NCBI GenBank assembly: GCA_017407125.1
Contig: JAFQXE010000030.1
Coordinates: 50,104 to 114,103, forward strand
Length of the DNA stretch: 64,000 nucleotides
Direction: 5' to 3'
DNA from: Thermoguttaceae bacterium
GTDB lineage: Bacteria; Planctomycetota; Planctomycetia; Pirellulales; Thermoguttaceae
Position 1 is the stretch's first letter; each line of letters starts with the position of its first letter. The translations under genes and the position numbers were made by a program. The notes under the pieces are model-generated. The model made no database searches. It saw nothing but the letters and a program-made list of their open reading frames with translations, and was not told the DNA's origin. Below, piece by piece: positions 35,882 through 43,853 of the stretch.

Positions 35882-37324
35882 TTATTTCGCTTGCAGAATC
35901 GCCTTGAGCTTCTTGGAAATGTCGGTGTTGTCAAGGTTGCCTTTGAAGAATTCGGCGTTGACGCCAACGGCGGAGGTGATAACCGGCAAGGCGGTATGGC
36001 TGCCAGACGTCCACGTCAAACCAACTTTCTTGTCAAAGACCTTGAAAACAGCCGGTGCGAGGGCTTTGTTATGGTAATCCTTCTTGTCCTTTGCAAAGCC
36101 TTCAAGCATGATCTTGAGTTCTTCTTCTGTAACGGTCATCGGATCGTCAGCCGGGCCGTCAAACTTGAATCCAAACGCCTTTTCGATAATCGGCTTGACT
36201 TCGTCAAAGGTCAGATCCTTTTTGTGTTCGATTCGGTAAATTTCGTCACGGAACCGGTCGCGAGAAGTCGTCTGATTCTGAAGCAGTTGATAATTCGCCT
36301 GGATGCCTTCGCCGGCAAAGCCGAGGGTCAAACCGCCGGTTTCGTGGTCTCCGGTAACGACAATCAACGTTTCGTCCGGGTGTTTTTCGTAGAACGCGAA
36401 CGCGACTTTAACCGCTTTATCCAACGCAATCGCTTCGTTGAGAACGGCGCCGGAATCGTTGGCGTGACCAACCCAGTCGATCTTTCCGCCTTCGCACATG
36501 ATAAAGAATCCAGCAGGTCCGTCGAGCATTTCAATCGCCTTGGTAAGATACTGATCAAGCTTCAGACCTTTTTCATGGTTGATGGCGTACGGCAGAGCGC
36601 CTTCTTTCTGACAGGCGATAACTTTGCCGTCTTCCGGCTCGAGATCCATGATATCGTCCGCATCGTGAACTACTTCGTATCCGGCGTCTTCCGCCAGTTC
36701 GTAGATGTCGCCTTTGAAATCTTTACCGGCTTTTAACGTATTCTTATAGACGTCGCCAATATTGTCTTTGTACTTTTTGTCGTCATGCTTGTCAATCGCT
36801 CCGCCGCCGAAGAAATCGAACCCGGAAGTAATCAAATCCAGACCGATGAGGTAATACTTGCCGCGGTCGTCCTGATGAGCATAGAACGCAGCAGGCGTGG
36901 CGTGATTGAGAGTAACGCTTGTCATAATTCCGACTTTCTTGCCGGTCTTTTTGGCGACGTAAGCGGAGGATTCCAGATTGCGAGTTCCTGTCGCATCCAT
37001 TCCAATGCGGCCGTTATTGGTCTTTTCGCCGCAGGCGATAGCCGTTCCGCTGGCGGCAGAGTCCGTAACGAGTTTGTTGGCAGACCACGTCGTCGTTGGG
37101 GATTTAACGGGGAACGAGTTCATCGTCATCGTCGGCTGACCAATCGCCTGGAGATAATTGTCGCACATCTGCCGCTGAGGGGAAGACATACCGTCCCCAA
37201 TAAACAGGAATACGTATTTTACCGGTTTGAGACCTTCTTGAGCAGGAGCCTCTTGCGCTTGAACAGACGCCAATGCGCTTAACGTCAATGCCATTACGGC
37301 AAGCAAAGAGAATAAACGTTTCAT
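35882..37324 (-). CDS. Alkaline phosphatase (PhoA-like)
   Basis: 480 residues with a Sec signal peptide (MKRLFSLLAVMALTLSALAS to about residue 23). Active-site motifs: FLFIGDGM (metal Asp), VTDSAASGTA with the Ser nucleophile (about 87-96), LNHATPAAFYAHQDDR and VVTGDHETGG with metal-binding Asp and His. Length and motif order match the standard family; it is a periplasmic, zinc-dependent phosphomonoesterase. The gene stands alone, with an AT-rich upstream region (37325-37489). Confidence 0.95.
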   Translation of the reverse strand: MKRLFSLLAVMALTLSALASVQAQEAPAQEGLKPVKYVFLFIGDGMSSPQRQMCDNYLQAIGQPTMTMNSFPVKSPTTTWSANKLVTDSAASGTAIACGEKTNNGRIGMDATGTRNLESSAYVAKKTGKKVGIMTSVTLNHATPAAFYAHQDDRGKYYLIGLDLITSGFDFFGGGAIDKHDDKKYKDNIGDVYKNTLKAGKDFKGDIYELAEDAGYEVVHDADDIMDLEPEDGKVIACQKEGALPYAINHEKGLKLDQYLTKAIEMLDGPAGFFIMCEGGKIDWVGHANDSGAVLNEAIALDKAVKVAFAFYEKHPDETLIVVTGDHETGGLTLGFAGEGIQANYQLLQNQTTSRDRFRDEIYRIEHKKDLTFDEVKPIIEKAFGFKFDGPADDPMTVTEEELKIMLEGFAKDKKDYHNKALAPAVFKVFDKKVGLTWTSGSHTALPVITSAVGVNAEFFKGNLDNTDISKKLKAILQAK

Positions 37325-37489
37325 GGTAGGATAAATAGGTTATAGTGTACCGCAGAGGCTGCCGGTCAGGGAAACGAACTGTTTCAACGATTGGAAAACC
37401 GCCAACTTCTTACGATATTAATTATTATCAAATTTAAAAATATGTCAAGAGCGCTTTAAAAAGAAAAATTTAGGTAAATATTTAAAAAA

Positions 37490-37518
37490 CAAGAAGCGCT
37501 GTTGAACAGCGCTTCTTG
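37490..37518 (-). terminator. Terminator of the rsr gene
   Basis: CAAGAAGCGCTG (37490-37501) and its perfect 12-bp complement (37507-37518) with a 5-nt loop; on the minus strand six T follow. It lies 30 bp after the rsr stop. Confidence 0.88.
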
Positions 37519-37548
37519 CGTTAAGTATTCCAGCTGGTCAGCTCGGCG

Positions 37549-39135
37549 CTATTTCACCGGCTCGTCCAGGTTAATCTGCTCGATTAGTTCAACCCAATGC
37601 TGGGGCGAAACCCCTTGAGCAAACTGGGCGACGAAGTCAAACACAACGTCAGAGAACCCGCCGACGTTGGCAATGTCCGCCCGATTGAGCGTCTGAGAAG
37701 AACCGTACGGCTGAATATCGATGTTGATAAGCCGACCATTGGGCTTTTTCTTACGGAGTTCATCCCAGCAGGCGACCGTTTCTGTGCAATCTCTCCAGGA
37801 ATGATTCGGGTCTGAGTCAATCCATGACATGTTGTCGGACAGGTAAATGACGACGTCCGGATTGATTTTGTTGCGGATGATGTATTTCATCGCGCAGGAG
37901 CAGTTCGTTCCGCCGCCGTTGAGGTTCGCCAGCTTTTGAGCGTTGGTAATAACGGAGTCTCGCGGGTTGAGCGTACAGCGCCGCACCTTTTCCTCAAACG
38001 GAATGACGACCGCGTTGGGATTGCGGCGCAAAATGCACGACGCCATCAGCCCGGCAACGTCAACGCATCTGACCTTGGACGTCGCCCCGCGGCGATAGCC
38101 GGTAACAGACGAATCCATTGACCCGGAGACGTCTACGCAAAGCGCGACAAGCCCGTCAATAACCGGGACGTTGTCCGTTGCGATTTCCATGGCGTCCTGC
38201 AGCGCCAGACGGACGTCAGACGGGACTTCCTCTGACGCGTTCATGTACGCTGTCATGAGCTGGTACGGAAACGCCTTGGCGCGGCGGATTTCCTCTTCAT
38301 TGCGAAGCCGGGCGGCGATTTTGCTGACAAGCTCGGCGTCTTCAAAAACGCCGTGACGCAGGAACGTATTGAGGTTCATGCGCGTCGTCTGCCAGGACGC
38401 GTTTTGCGCGATGGTCTTCCACTGATTGGCCGTCAGATTCAAAGACGTCAGGTACTGGAACGGGACGTCTGGAACGGCCGCGTTTTCATCTACGCCGTTT
38501 TTGAGCAGATGAATATACTCGACAACCGTTTGCGGCAGTTTCGATTCGTCGTACGGTTTTCCGATCACGTAACCGTACAACGCCTCGCGCTGCGGCGTTT
38601 TGGGCGTCGGGTGAATCATCTTGACGACGTCCGCCATGGACGGATTGTTTCCAATGGACGCGTTGAAAATCTGCTGTTCCGTTCGAGCGTCAAACCAGTT
38701 GCGGAGCAGCCGACGAACGGCGGAGCCAAACGATTTACGACCGGTTACGCCGGAACGAACCGCCATAACAAAATTGCGCAGCATCTTCCCGTTGTCAATA
38801 ACGACCGGGAATACCTTGTCCAACAGCGGCGATTTTCTCGACGCCAAAACAGCGCACAACACTGCGGGCATATCTTTCATGAAACCCTTGACGCGGGCGT
38901 ACAACGCCAGCTTGGCAAGAAATTCGTCGTCAACGTCTCTGGCGGACGTCAGATTCAGAATCGTTTTGAGCTGGTCGACTTCGTTGGCATAAAACGTCTG
39001 CGACAAGCAGCCCGTTGCCGCAAATTGAGCCAACGCTTCTTTTGGGCTGAGCTTGTACGCCAGCCCGCCGGCTTCGTTGAGGGTCATAGAGGCGTCGGAT
39101 TCGACAAACTTTGCAATTTCGTTCAGATTACGCAT
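37549..39135 (-). CDS. rsr: Ro60/Rsr RNA-binding protein (TROVE + vWA)
   Basis: 528 residues. The N-terminal part (about 15-350) is the HEAT-like TROVE ring that binds Y RNA on its outside and misfolded RNA ends in its cavity. The C-terminal vWA domain (about 360-520) has MIDAS residues in CVDVSGSMDSS (D-x-S-x-S), GGGTNCS and IYLSDNMSW. Bacterial Rsr works with Y RNA and exonucleases such as PNPase in rRNA maturation and RNA decay under stress. Three Y-RNA-like genes lie immediately upstream on the same strand. The start follows the last small RNA by 32 nt. No rtcB is next to it in this window. Confidence 0.95.
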   Translation of the reverse strand: MRNLNEIAKFVESDASMTLNEAGGLAYKLSPKEALAQFAATGCLSQTFYANEVDQLKTILNLTSARDVDDEFLAKLALYARVKGFMKDMPAVLCAVLASRKSPLLDKVFPVVIDNGKMLRNFVMAVRSGVTGRKSFGSAVRRLLRNWFDARTEQQIFNASIGNNPSMADVVKMIHPTPKTPQREALYGYVIGKPYDESKLPQTVVEYIHLLKNGVDENAAVPDVPFQYLTSLNLTANQWKTIAQNASWQTTRMNLNTFLRHGVFEDAELVSKIAARLRNEEEIRRAKAFPYQLMTAYMNASEEVPSDVRLALQDAMEIATDNVPVIDGLVALCVDVSGSMDSSVTGYRRGATSKVRCVDVAGLMASCILRRNPNAVVIPFEEKVRRCTLNPRDSVITNAQKLANLNGGGTNCSCAMKYIIRNKINPDVVIYLSDNMSWIDSDPNHSWRDCTETVACWDELRKKKPNGRLINIDIQPYGSSQTLNRADIANVGGFSDVVFDFVAQFAQGVSPQHWVELIEQINLDEPVK

Positions 39136-39166
39136 AACAGTAATAATTCAAAAAGAGTTAAAAAAC

Positions 39167-39259
39167 GGTCTGATAACAAGGGTTGAAGAAACTTTCTTCT
39201 TTAACAATCACTAATAAATTAAAATTAAATGTAGTTCCTTCAGGCATTTACCAGACCAT
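39167..39259 (-). ncRNA. Y-RNA-like small RNA 1
   Basis: On the minus strand: terminal stem GGTCTGGTAA with TTATCAGACC (10 bp, one G-U), then ATGCCT, upper stem GAAGGAAC with GTTTCTTC (one G-U), a variable AT-rich loop, and CAACCCTTG before the closing strand. A T-run (GTTTTTTAAC) follows the stem and may terminate it. It lacks the tRNA-like domain. The order lower stem, internal loop and upper conserved stem is that of Ro-binding Y RNAs. Confidence 0.75.
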
Positions 39260-39265
39260 TTTTCA

Positions 39266-39343
39266 AAAAACATAACAAGGGGATGGAAGAAACACTCTAG
39301 CCATTAAAAATTTCCATGTAGTTCCTTCCGCATTTATGTTTAT
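39266..39343 (-). ncRNA. Y-RNA-like small RNA 2
   Basis: Minus strand: terminal stem AAACATAA with TTATGTTT (8 bp), ATGCG, then the same GAAGGAAC/GTTTCTTC upper stem and TACATGG string, then CATCCCCTTG. The lower stem differs completely in sequence from copies 1 and 3 yet pairs, which is covariation evidence. It is the shortest of the three (about 78 nt). Confidence 0.75.
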
Positions 39344-39353
39344 TGATTTATTA

Positions 39354-39503
39354 GACAACAATCGCAACAAGGAATTGAAGAAACAATTCCTGCTCTATCC
39401 AATTGAGCTACAGCGATTTTTGCAAATCGCCGACCGGACTTGAACCGGCAACCGGACATTATAAGTGCCATGTAGTTCCTTCAGCATTTGCAATTGTTGT
39501 TGC
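39354..39503 (-). ncRNA. YrlA-type Y RNA with permuted tRNA mimic
   Basis: Minus strand: terminal stem CAACAATTGCAA with TTGCGATTGTTG (12 bp, one G-U), upper stem GAAGGAAC/GTTTCTTC, and between them a tRNA-like module in permuted order: T-arm GCCGG-TTCAAGT-CCGGT, acceptor 3' strand CGGCGAT, a capping loop (TT-GCAA-AA), acceptor 5' strand ATCGCTG (7 bp), TA as positions 8-9, then D-arm GCTC-AATTGGAT-AGAGC with G18-G19. A hairpin GGAATTG/CAATTCC stands in place of the anticodon arm. Bacterial YrlA RNAs are known to mimic tRNA in this manner. About 150 nt. Confidence 0.85.
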
Positions 39504-39985
39504 CTTTTATACGTACAACGAGCAATAATTGTTGCGAGATTTTTTAACTTTTTCGAAAAAAATCTGACTTTCTGTCATAACCTCTTAATTTTATATGATT
39601 TATATTTTCAGACTTAAGAAAAAAACTTTAAAATGACTAAAATAAGAAAGATGGATAAATATCCAACACAATGATTATTCGCATAGTTGATGTCTGTCTA
39701 TCAGTAGAAAATGGTTAAGACGCAAAGCGGTTCAAAATTATAAATCCACTTTCCACTAAACTGAACTAATCAACCAGAATATTCTTATTTGTCTATCTTT
39801 TTTATTTTATCATTTCATCTCTGATAAAATTTGACGGTTAAAACGATTTTTTCCTATTTTCCTCTTATGCTTATTGTATCAATTATCCGATAAACAGAGT
39901 AGATAAATTCCCATTAGCGGAATTGTGTAATTGTACATAAATTGAGAATGTGGTCTAAACAACCATAACAACACAAGAAATCAAT
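39504..39985. other. Non-coding region between Y RNAs and the next gene
   Basis: AT-rich, no gene. It must hold the promoter of the Y RNA/rsr unit (a TATAAA on the minus strand lies just before RNA 3) and that of the rightward gene at 39986. A lone ACGCAAAGCGG string (about 39720) matches the core of the heptamer elements, without arms. Confidence 0.5.
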
Positions 39986-42712
39986 ATGAAAAGTTCCGTT
40001 CAATTGGCGTCAATCGCATTATCAGCCGCGGTCGGACTGTATGCCGCATTTATTATCGTGTGTCTGATGCCGCAGAAATCGGAGTTCCCGGTTCCCGGCG
40101 AAATCGGAGGTGAAAACGCAACGACTCTGGCGTCGTCAGATCCGCTGACTGATTCAACAACTTCGGACGTTCTATCTGCGTCTGAAGAACAGAATGATTT
40201 TGAACCGTCTGCAGCGACAGAACCCGCTAAGCTGTCGCCTGTAGAGTCAACAAAAACCGTTTCTGTTCCAGAAACGCCTCCGTTGGATGCAGGTTTACCG
40301 GAAACGCCAGGTCCAATAGATCCGGACGTTCCATCCGTTCCTGAAGCGCCAGCTGCCTCTGCCGTTCCGGAAATTCCAAGCGTTCCGGCAGCCCCGAGCG
40401 TTCCTAAACTCCCTGCTCGTCCAGAAGTTCCGTCAACGCCTCCAGCTGTTCCGGCTGTCCCGTCGCTCCCGGACATGCCAGCTTCTCCGGAAGTCCCTTC
40501 GACTCCTCCAGCCGTTCCGCAAGCGCCTGCTGTAACAGACAATTCGTCTGAAGCTCAAATCAATCCGGCTGTTGGATCAAACAGCGCGGCAGCGATGGAA
40601 TCCGTTTCAAAAGAAAATTCGAACGCGTCAAGCGCCAAAAGCAAAGCCACGTTGATTAGCGATAACCTGCCCGGTACGTTTTCCATGCCGGAAGCGCCTG
40701 CTATTCCAGACGACGATTTCGATTTGCCGGGCATTCCGTCCGAACCCGACGTTCTGGCTATGCCTGGCGACGCCGCGCCGTCAACTCAGGAAACTGAACT
40801 GGCAGACAACTCGTCTCAAAACAATCAGGTTATTCAGACGTCGGCAATTGAAACGGAAAAGGAGCCTGAGTCCCCCAACGCTATGCGTCAGCCGAGCTTT
40901 GAGGCGTCAGAAGCCGCTGTTGTCAGCGACGCCCGAGCGGATCAGCTTGACCCGATGGCGCCGTTGCCTCCGGGACTGTTCAGCGACGTCAAAGCCCCGC
41001 AGTCCGACGATTCCGAACAGGAAATTCATTTTGGCGAGCGCTCGTTTGTGCCGCGATACGTGCTGCAAAATCGACGCGCCAAGGAATTGAATTCAAAAAC
41101 CGAGGTTGCTAATTCGTCAGTAAAAGCTCCGCACAGCGGCGCGATTGGATTCAACGCAGGCAAAAACCTCAAGACTCTGAAAAAGCCGGCGGAAAACGCA
41201 AAAGAACCCATTTTCGATACAACTTACGGATACAGTTTCGATCCGCAGGGAAAGGTTGACATTCGCAGAGCGTTTGAAATTATCAGCGAGAAGTTCAAGA
41301 CCACGATCATGCTCTCGCCGAACGTCTCTGGAACGGTCAGCAAAAAGGCGAATTCCAGCTCCGAAGCCGAGTTTCTGGAAAAGGTTCTCGACGGAACGGA
41401 ATACTTCGTCAAGTTCGGCGAAAAGATCGCCTATATCGGCAACCGCGTCGATATTGAAAAACTGACATCCGACTTTGATTCCATAACAACACAAAAGTTT
41501 TCCATGAAAGAATCTGACATGCAGATTCTGGAGTGGCTTATCGCGCCCCAGTTGACTCCGGAAGGACGCGTCCTTTCCAAAAATGTAGACAACGGTTACG
41601 CTGTTATCGAAGTGGAAGATTACCGCGTCAACCTGTACGAAATCGGACGCCTGATTCAGCTGTACAACCTGTCTGGAGCAACGGCGAAAATGAGCGCAGT
41701 CTCGCTGGAATACATTCCTGCCGACGGCGCGCCGTTCGACTGGTCAAAAATTACCGCCGGCGGAGATTTTCCGTTCGCCCCAATTGAGGGCATTTCCAAT
41801 AGCCGCGCTGTCGTCCTGAACAAAAACGTTCACCAATTTTTGGAACAGCTGTCGAAGATGCAAAACGTCGTTCCGATAGCCGTTGCCGCTCAGCCGCTCG
41901 GTTCCCCCGACAAAGCGGAAGGCGCCAGTCTGTCCATTAAAGTGTCAGAAGTTCAGAACTACCCCGCCGATTGGAACTCGCTTCCGCAAAACGTCGGGTT
42001 CGTTGCTCGAATTGAAGACGCCGGCGTGAGCCTCAATCTGGCTCTGCCTACCGGCGATCCCCAAAATCCGGAAGGACTGATGTTTACGATGTCCGATAGC
42101 GAGCTGCTGGCGATGGTTGTTCCGATAACCGTCACGCCGCTGGAACCCGCCAAGGCGCTGGGATTCATTCCGAAAGTTTGGGAAAACAAACCCGCTCCGA
42201 TTCAGAAGTACGTTCTGCTCGTATTCGCCGTTGAAAACAGCGCCTCCGCGCAAAAATCCACATTGGATTCCAACGGCAGAAAATACTGGTCTGCGTACTT
42301 TGCCATGCAGTCCAATAAGACGGACGCTCATTTCAGTTCCGACCAGAAAGCGTTCTACGCCAAGATCTCCAGGAGTTTCAGCCGACAGGGAAAATCGCCA
42401 TCAAACGTTCTCGCGCCGATTTCCTCGACAAAAGATAATTCGCTGTCGCTTCCCTCGCCAGACGGAATTGTCAAATCCGATGAACACGGCGTAGTTCCGG
42501 TAGAAGCCAATCCGGCTGACGGGTCCATGCCCGCCGTCATTACCAACGTCGAAATTCCCGACATCGACATGGCGGCGGAACGCGCCAAAGCCAAAGCGGC
42601 GATGGAAGAGCAAAAGGCTCGCGAAGAACAGCAAGCCATGATGGCGCAACAGCAGCAGAATATGCAGCAGCAAAACTATCAGGCAGCTGGACGTCATAAT
42701 CATCGACACTAA
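39986..42712 (+). CDS. Membrane-anchored Pro-rich protein with STN/secretin-N-like domain
   Basis: 908 residues. An N-terminal membrane anchor (SIALSAAVGLYAAFIIVCLM, about 9-28) is followed by about 330 disordered residues with Pro-Glu-Val-Pro motifs (PEVPSTPPAVP occurs twice), probably spanning the periplasm. Around 410-500 the pattern VDIRRAFEIISEKFKTTIML, then a 'VSGTVS' strand and a 'LEKVLDGTEYFVKFGE' helix-strand, is that of STN/secretin N-domains. The rest is beta-rich with no clear secretin pore signature, and ends in a Gln/Met-rich coiled coil and HNHRH. It may be part of a type II or type IV pilus-related assembly, in line with DUF1559 pseudopilins elsewhere; TonB-like spanning is another reading. 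Confidence 0.6.
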   Translation: MKSSVQLASIALSAAVGLYAAFIIVCLMPQKSEFPVPGEIGGENATTLASSDPLTDSTTSDVLSASEEQNDFEPSAATEPAKLSPVESTKTVSVPETPPLDAGLPETPGPIDPDVPSVPEAPAASAVPEIPSVPAAPSVPKLPARPEVPSTPPAVPAVPSLPDMPASPEVPSTPPAVPQAPAVTDNSSEAQINPAVGSNSAAAMESVSKENSNASSAKSKATLISDNLPGTFSMPEAPAIPDDDFDLPGIPSEPDVLAMPGDAAPSTQETELADNSSQNNQVIQTSAIETEKEPESPNAMRQPSFEASEAAVVSDARADQLDPMAPLPPGLFSDVKAPQSDDSEQEIHFGERSFVPRYVLQNRRAKELNSKTEVANSSVKAPHSGAIGFNAGKNLKTLKKPAENAKEPIFDTTYGYSFDPQGKVDIRRAFEIISEKFKTTIMLSPNVSGTVSKKANSSSEAEFLEKVLDGTEYFVKFGEKIAYIGNRVDIEKLTSDFDSITTQKFSMKESDMQILEWLIAPQLTPEGRVLSKNVDNGYAVIEVEDYRVNLYEIGRLIQLYNLSGATAKMSAVSLEYIPADGAPFDWSKITAGGDFPFAPIEGISNSRAVVLNKNVHQFLEQLSKMQNVVPIAVAAQPLGSPDKAEGASLSIKVSEVQNYPADWNSLPQNVGFVARIEDAGVSLNLALPTGDPQNPEGLMFTMSDSELLAMVVPITVTPLEPAKALGFIPKVWENKPAPIQKYVLLVFAVENSASAQKSTLDSNGRKYWSAYFAMQSNKTDAHFSSDQKAFYAKISRSFSRQGKSPSNVLAPISSTKDNSLSLPSPDGIVKSDEHGVVPVEANPADGSMPAVITNVEIPDIDMAAERAKAKAAMEEQKAREEQQAMMAQQQQNMQQQNYQAAGRHNHRH

Positions 42713-42769
42713 TAAAAAACAGGCGCGAAGCGCATCCTATAGAACTGCATAGCGCTTCAATATCTCTAG

Positions 42770-42789
42770 CCGTGGGGTTTACCCCACGG
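42770..42789. other. Isolated perfect hairpin
   Basis: CCGTGGGG-TTTA-CCCCACGG, not followed by a T-run. Similar GC hairpins occur near 22471 and 26268. Confidence 0.6.
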
Positions 42790-42824
42790 AAAATGAAACG
42801 AGCGAATCGGTTCCCGAAAAAATC

Positions 42825-43289
42825 ATGTCAAAATCGCCGCAAAAGAGAGAATTCGTTTTCACTTTTAACGTATACGATTTTTTCGTTTTCAGATCGGGAA
42901 CAATCATGATGTATTCTGGACCGCCTTTTCATCACGTGAAAAAAGATTTGACAAAAGGCGAGATTAAAATCGTTTATGATTATGACGATACCGTTTTAGC
43001 TCAGGTTTACAGTGGCATCCCGTACGACGTCAGCGCTGATTTTTGTAACAATCCTCGTTCAAAAGAGTTTTTTGTCAAGTTCAGAATGTCGCTGGCAGAA
43101 GCGCTGTTGTTTGCCCGCATTTTTAAGTTGGTAATTGCTGAAGAACTTCAATGCGATAACGGCTGGGATTTTTCTGCCATTGTTGGCGTTCCTCTCGAAG
43201 AGGGAATTCGCGTCTTTAAATCGTTTGCCGAGCAATGCAGGAAACAAAATTACAACGTAAATTATTCTCCTGATTTCAAGGACGTCTAA
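42825..43289 (+). CDS. Unknown protein, 154 residues or shorter
   Basis: The frame from 42825 has no ribosome-binding site; a start at 42906 (MMYSG region) would give about 127 residues. It is mixed alpha/beta, with a strand KIVYDYDDTVLAQVYSG and a helix RMSLAEALLFARIFKLVIAE. No signal peptide, membrane segment or known motif was found. It is 30 bp upstream of the GNAT gene and may be co-transcribed. Confidence 0.5.
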   Translation: MSKSPQKREFVFTFNVYDFFVFRSGTIMMYSGPPFHHVKKDLTKGEIKIVYDYDDTVLAQVYSGIPYDVSADFCNNPRSKEFFVKFRMSLAEALLFARIFKLVIAEELQCDNGWDFSAIVGVPLEEGIRVFKSFAEQCRKQNYNVNYSPDFKDV

Positions 43290-43319
43290 CTAACGCGACA
43301 AATTATCATTTAAGCTTTT

Positions 43320-43784
43320 ATGATAGCAACAAAACGTTTAAGAATATATCCAGCAAATCGGAGTCAGATGGAAAAAATTATTTCCTCTGAAACAAACGCT
43401 GAACTGAAAGCGGCGTATTCCGAGATGCTGGATGGCTGTTTGCAGAATCCGGATCAATGGGAATGGTATGCAATCTGGATTATAGAACTCCGCGACGGAA
43501 CGCATATCGGCGACTTCTGCTTTAAAGGTCTTGACTCAAACGGCATTGCGGAAATCGGATACGGGATTCTGGAAGAATACCAAGGTCAGGGTTACGCGAC
43601 CGAAGCGGTTAGGGCGGCTTTGAGCTGGGCGTTTCAAAACCCGAACGTTACCGCTATCGAAGCGGAAACCGACGCCGACAACGCCGCCTCAAAAAGAGTT
43701 CTTGAAAAGTGCGGCTTTGTCGCCAACGGCATAATTGGCAAAGAGGGTCCGCGGTATGCATTGAAACGAGGGAATAGGAAATAG
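43320..43784 (+). CDS. GNAT-family N-acetyltransferase
   Basis: 154 residues of the RimJ/RimL-like branch: an N-terminal TKRLRIYPA strand, the acetyl-CoA-binding motif A YGILEEYQGQGYATEAVRAA (about 81-100; Q-x-x-G-x-G/A form) and the motif B end ASKRVLEKCGFVANG. Substrate unknown (protein N-terminus, amino acid or small amine). The last residues GNRK and the stop codon (43782-43784) are encoded by heptamer element I, so the ancestral C-terminus may differ slightly. Confidence 0.9.
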   Translation: MIATKRLRIYPANRSQMEKIISSETNAELKAAYSEMLDGCLQNPDQWEWYAIWIIELRDGTHIGDFCFKGLDSNGIAEIGYGILEEYQGQGYATEAVRAALSWAFQNPNVTAIEAETDADNAASKRVLEKCGFVANGIIGKEGPRYALKRGNRK

Positions 43785-43853
43785 GGAATAGAGATTCGCC
43801 TTCGGCGAATTTAAAAACTACTCCCTATTCCCTACTCCCTACTCCCTTAACCG
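43770..43853. repeat. Heptamer element I with complementary arms
   Basis: GGGAATA, GGAAATA, GGGAATA (43770-43790), a centre ATTCGCC-TTC-GGCGAAT hairpin, then CTACTCC, CTATTCC, CTACTCC x2 (from 43821). The arms can pair (TATTCCC with GGGAATA). The element fills the whole space between the convergent GNAT and GH51 genes and could act as a bidirectional terminator. Confidence 0.88.

Noticed and set aside
39383..39465. Possible tRNA gene (D-loop and T-loop motifs)
   Set aside because: The T-arm precedes the D-arm and no anticodon loop is present; it is a permuted mimic inside a larger RNA.
39167..39503. Spaced similar units resembling a degenerate CRISPR array
   Set aside because: Unit lengths differ (78-150 nt), the shared parts are two separate strings that pair with each other, and outer stems covary; Y RNAs explain all of this.
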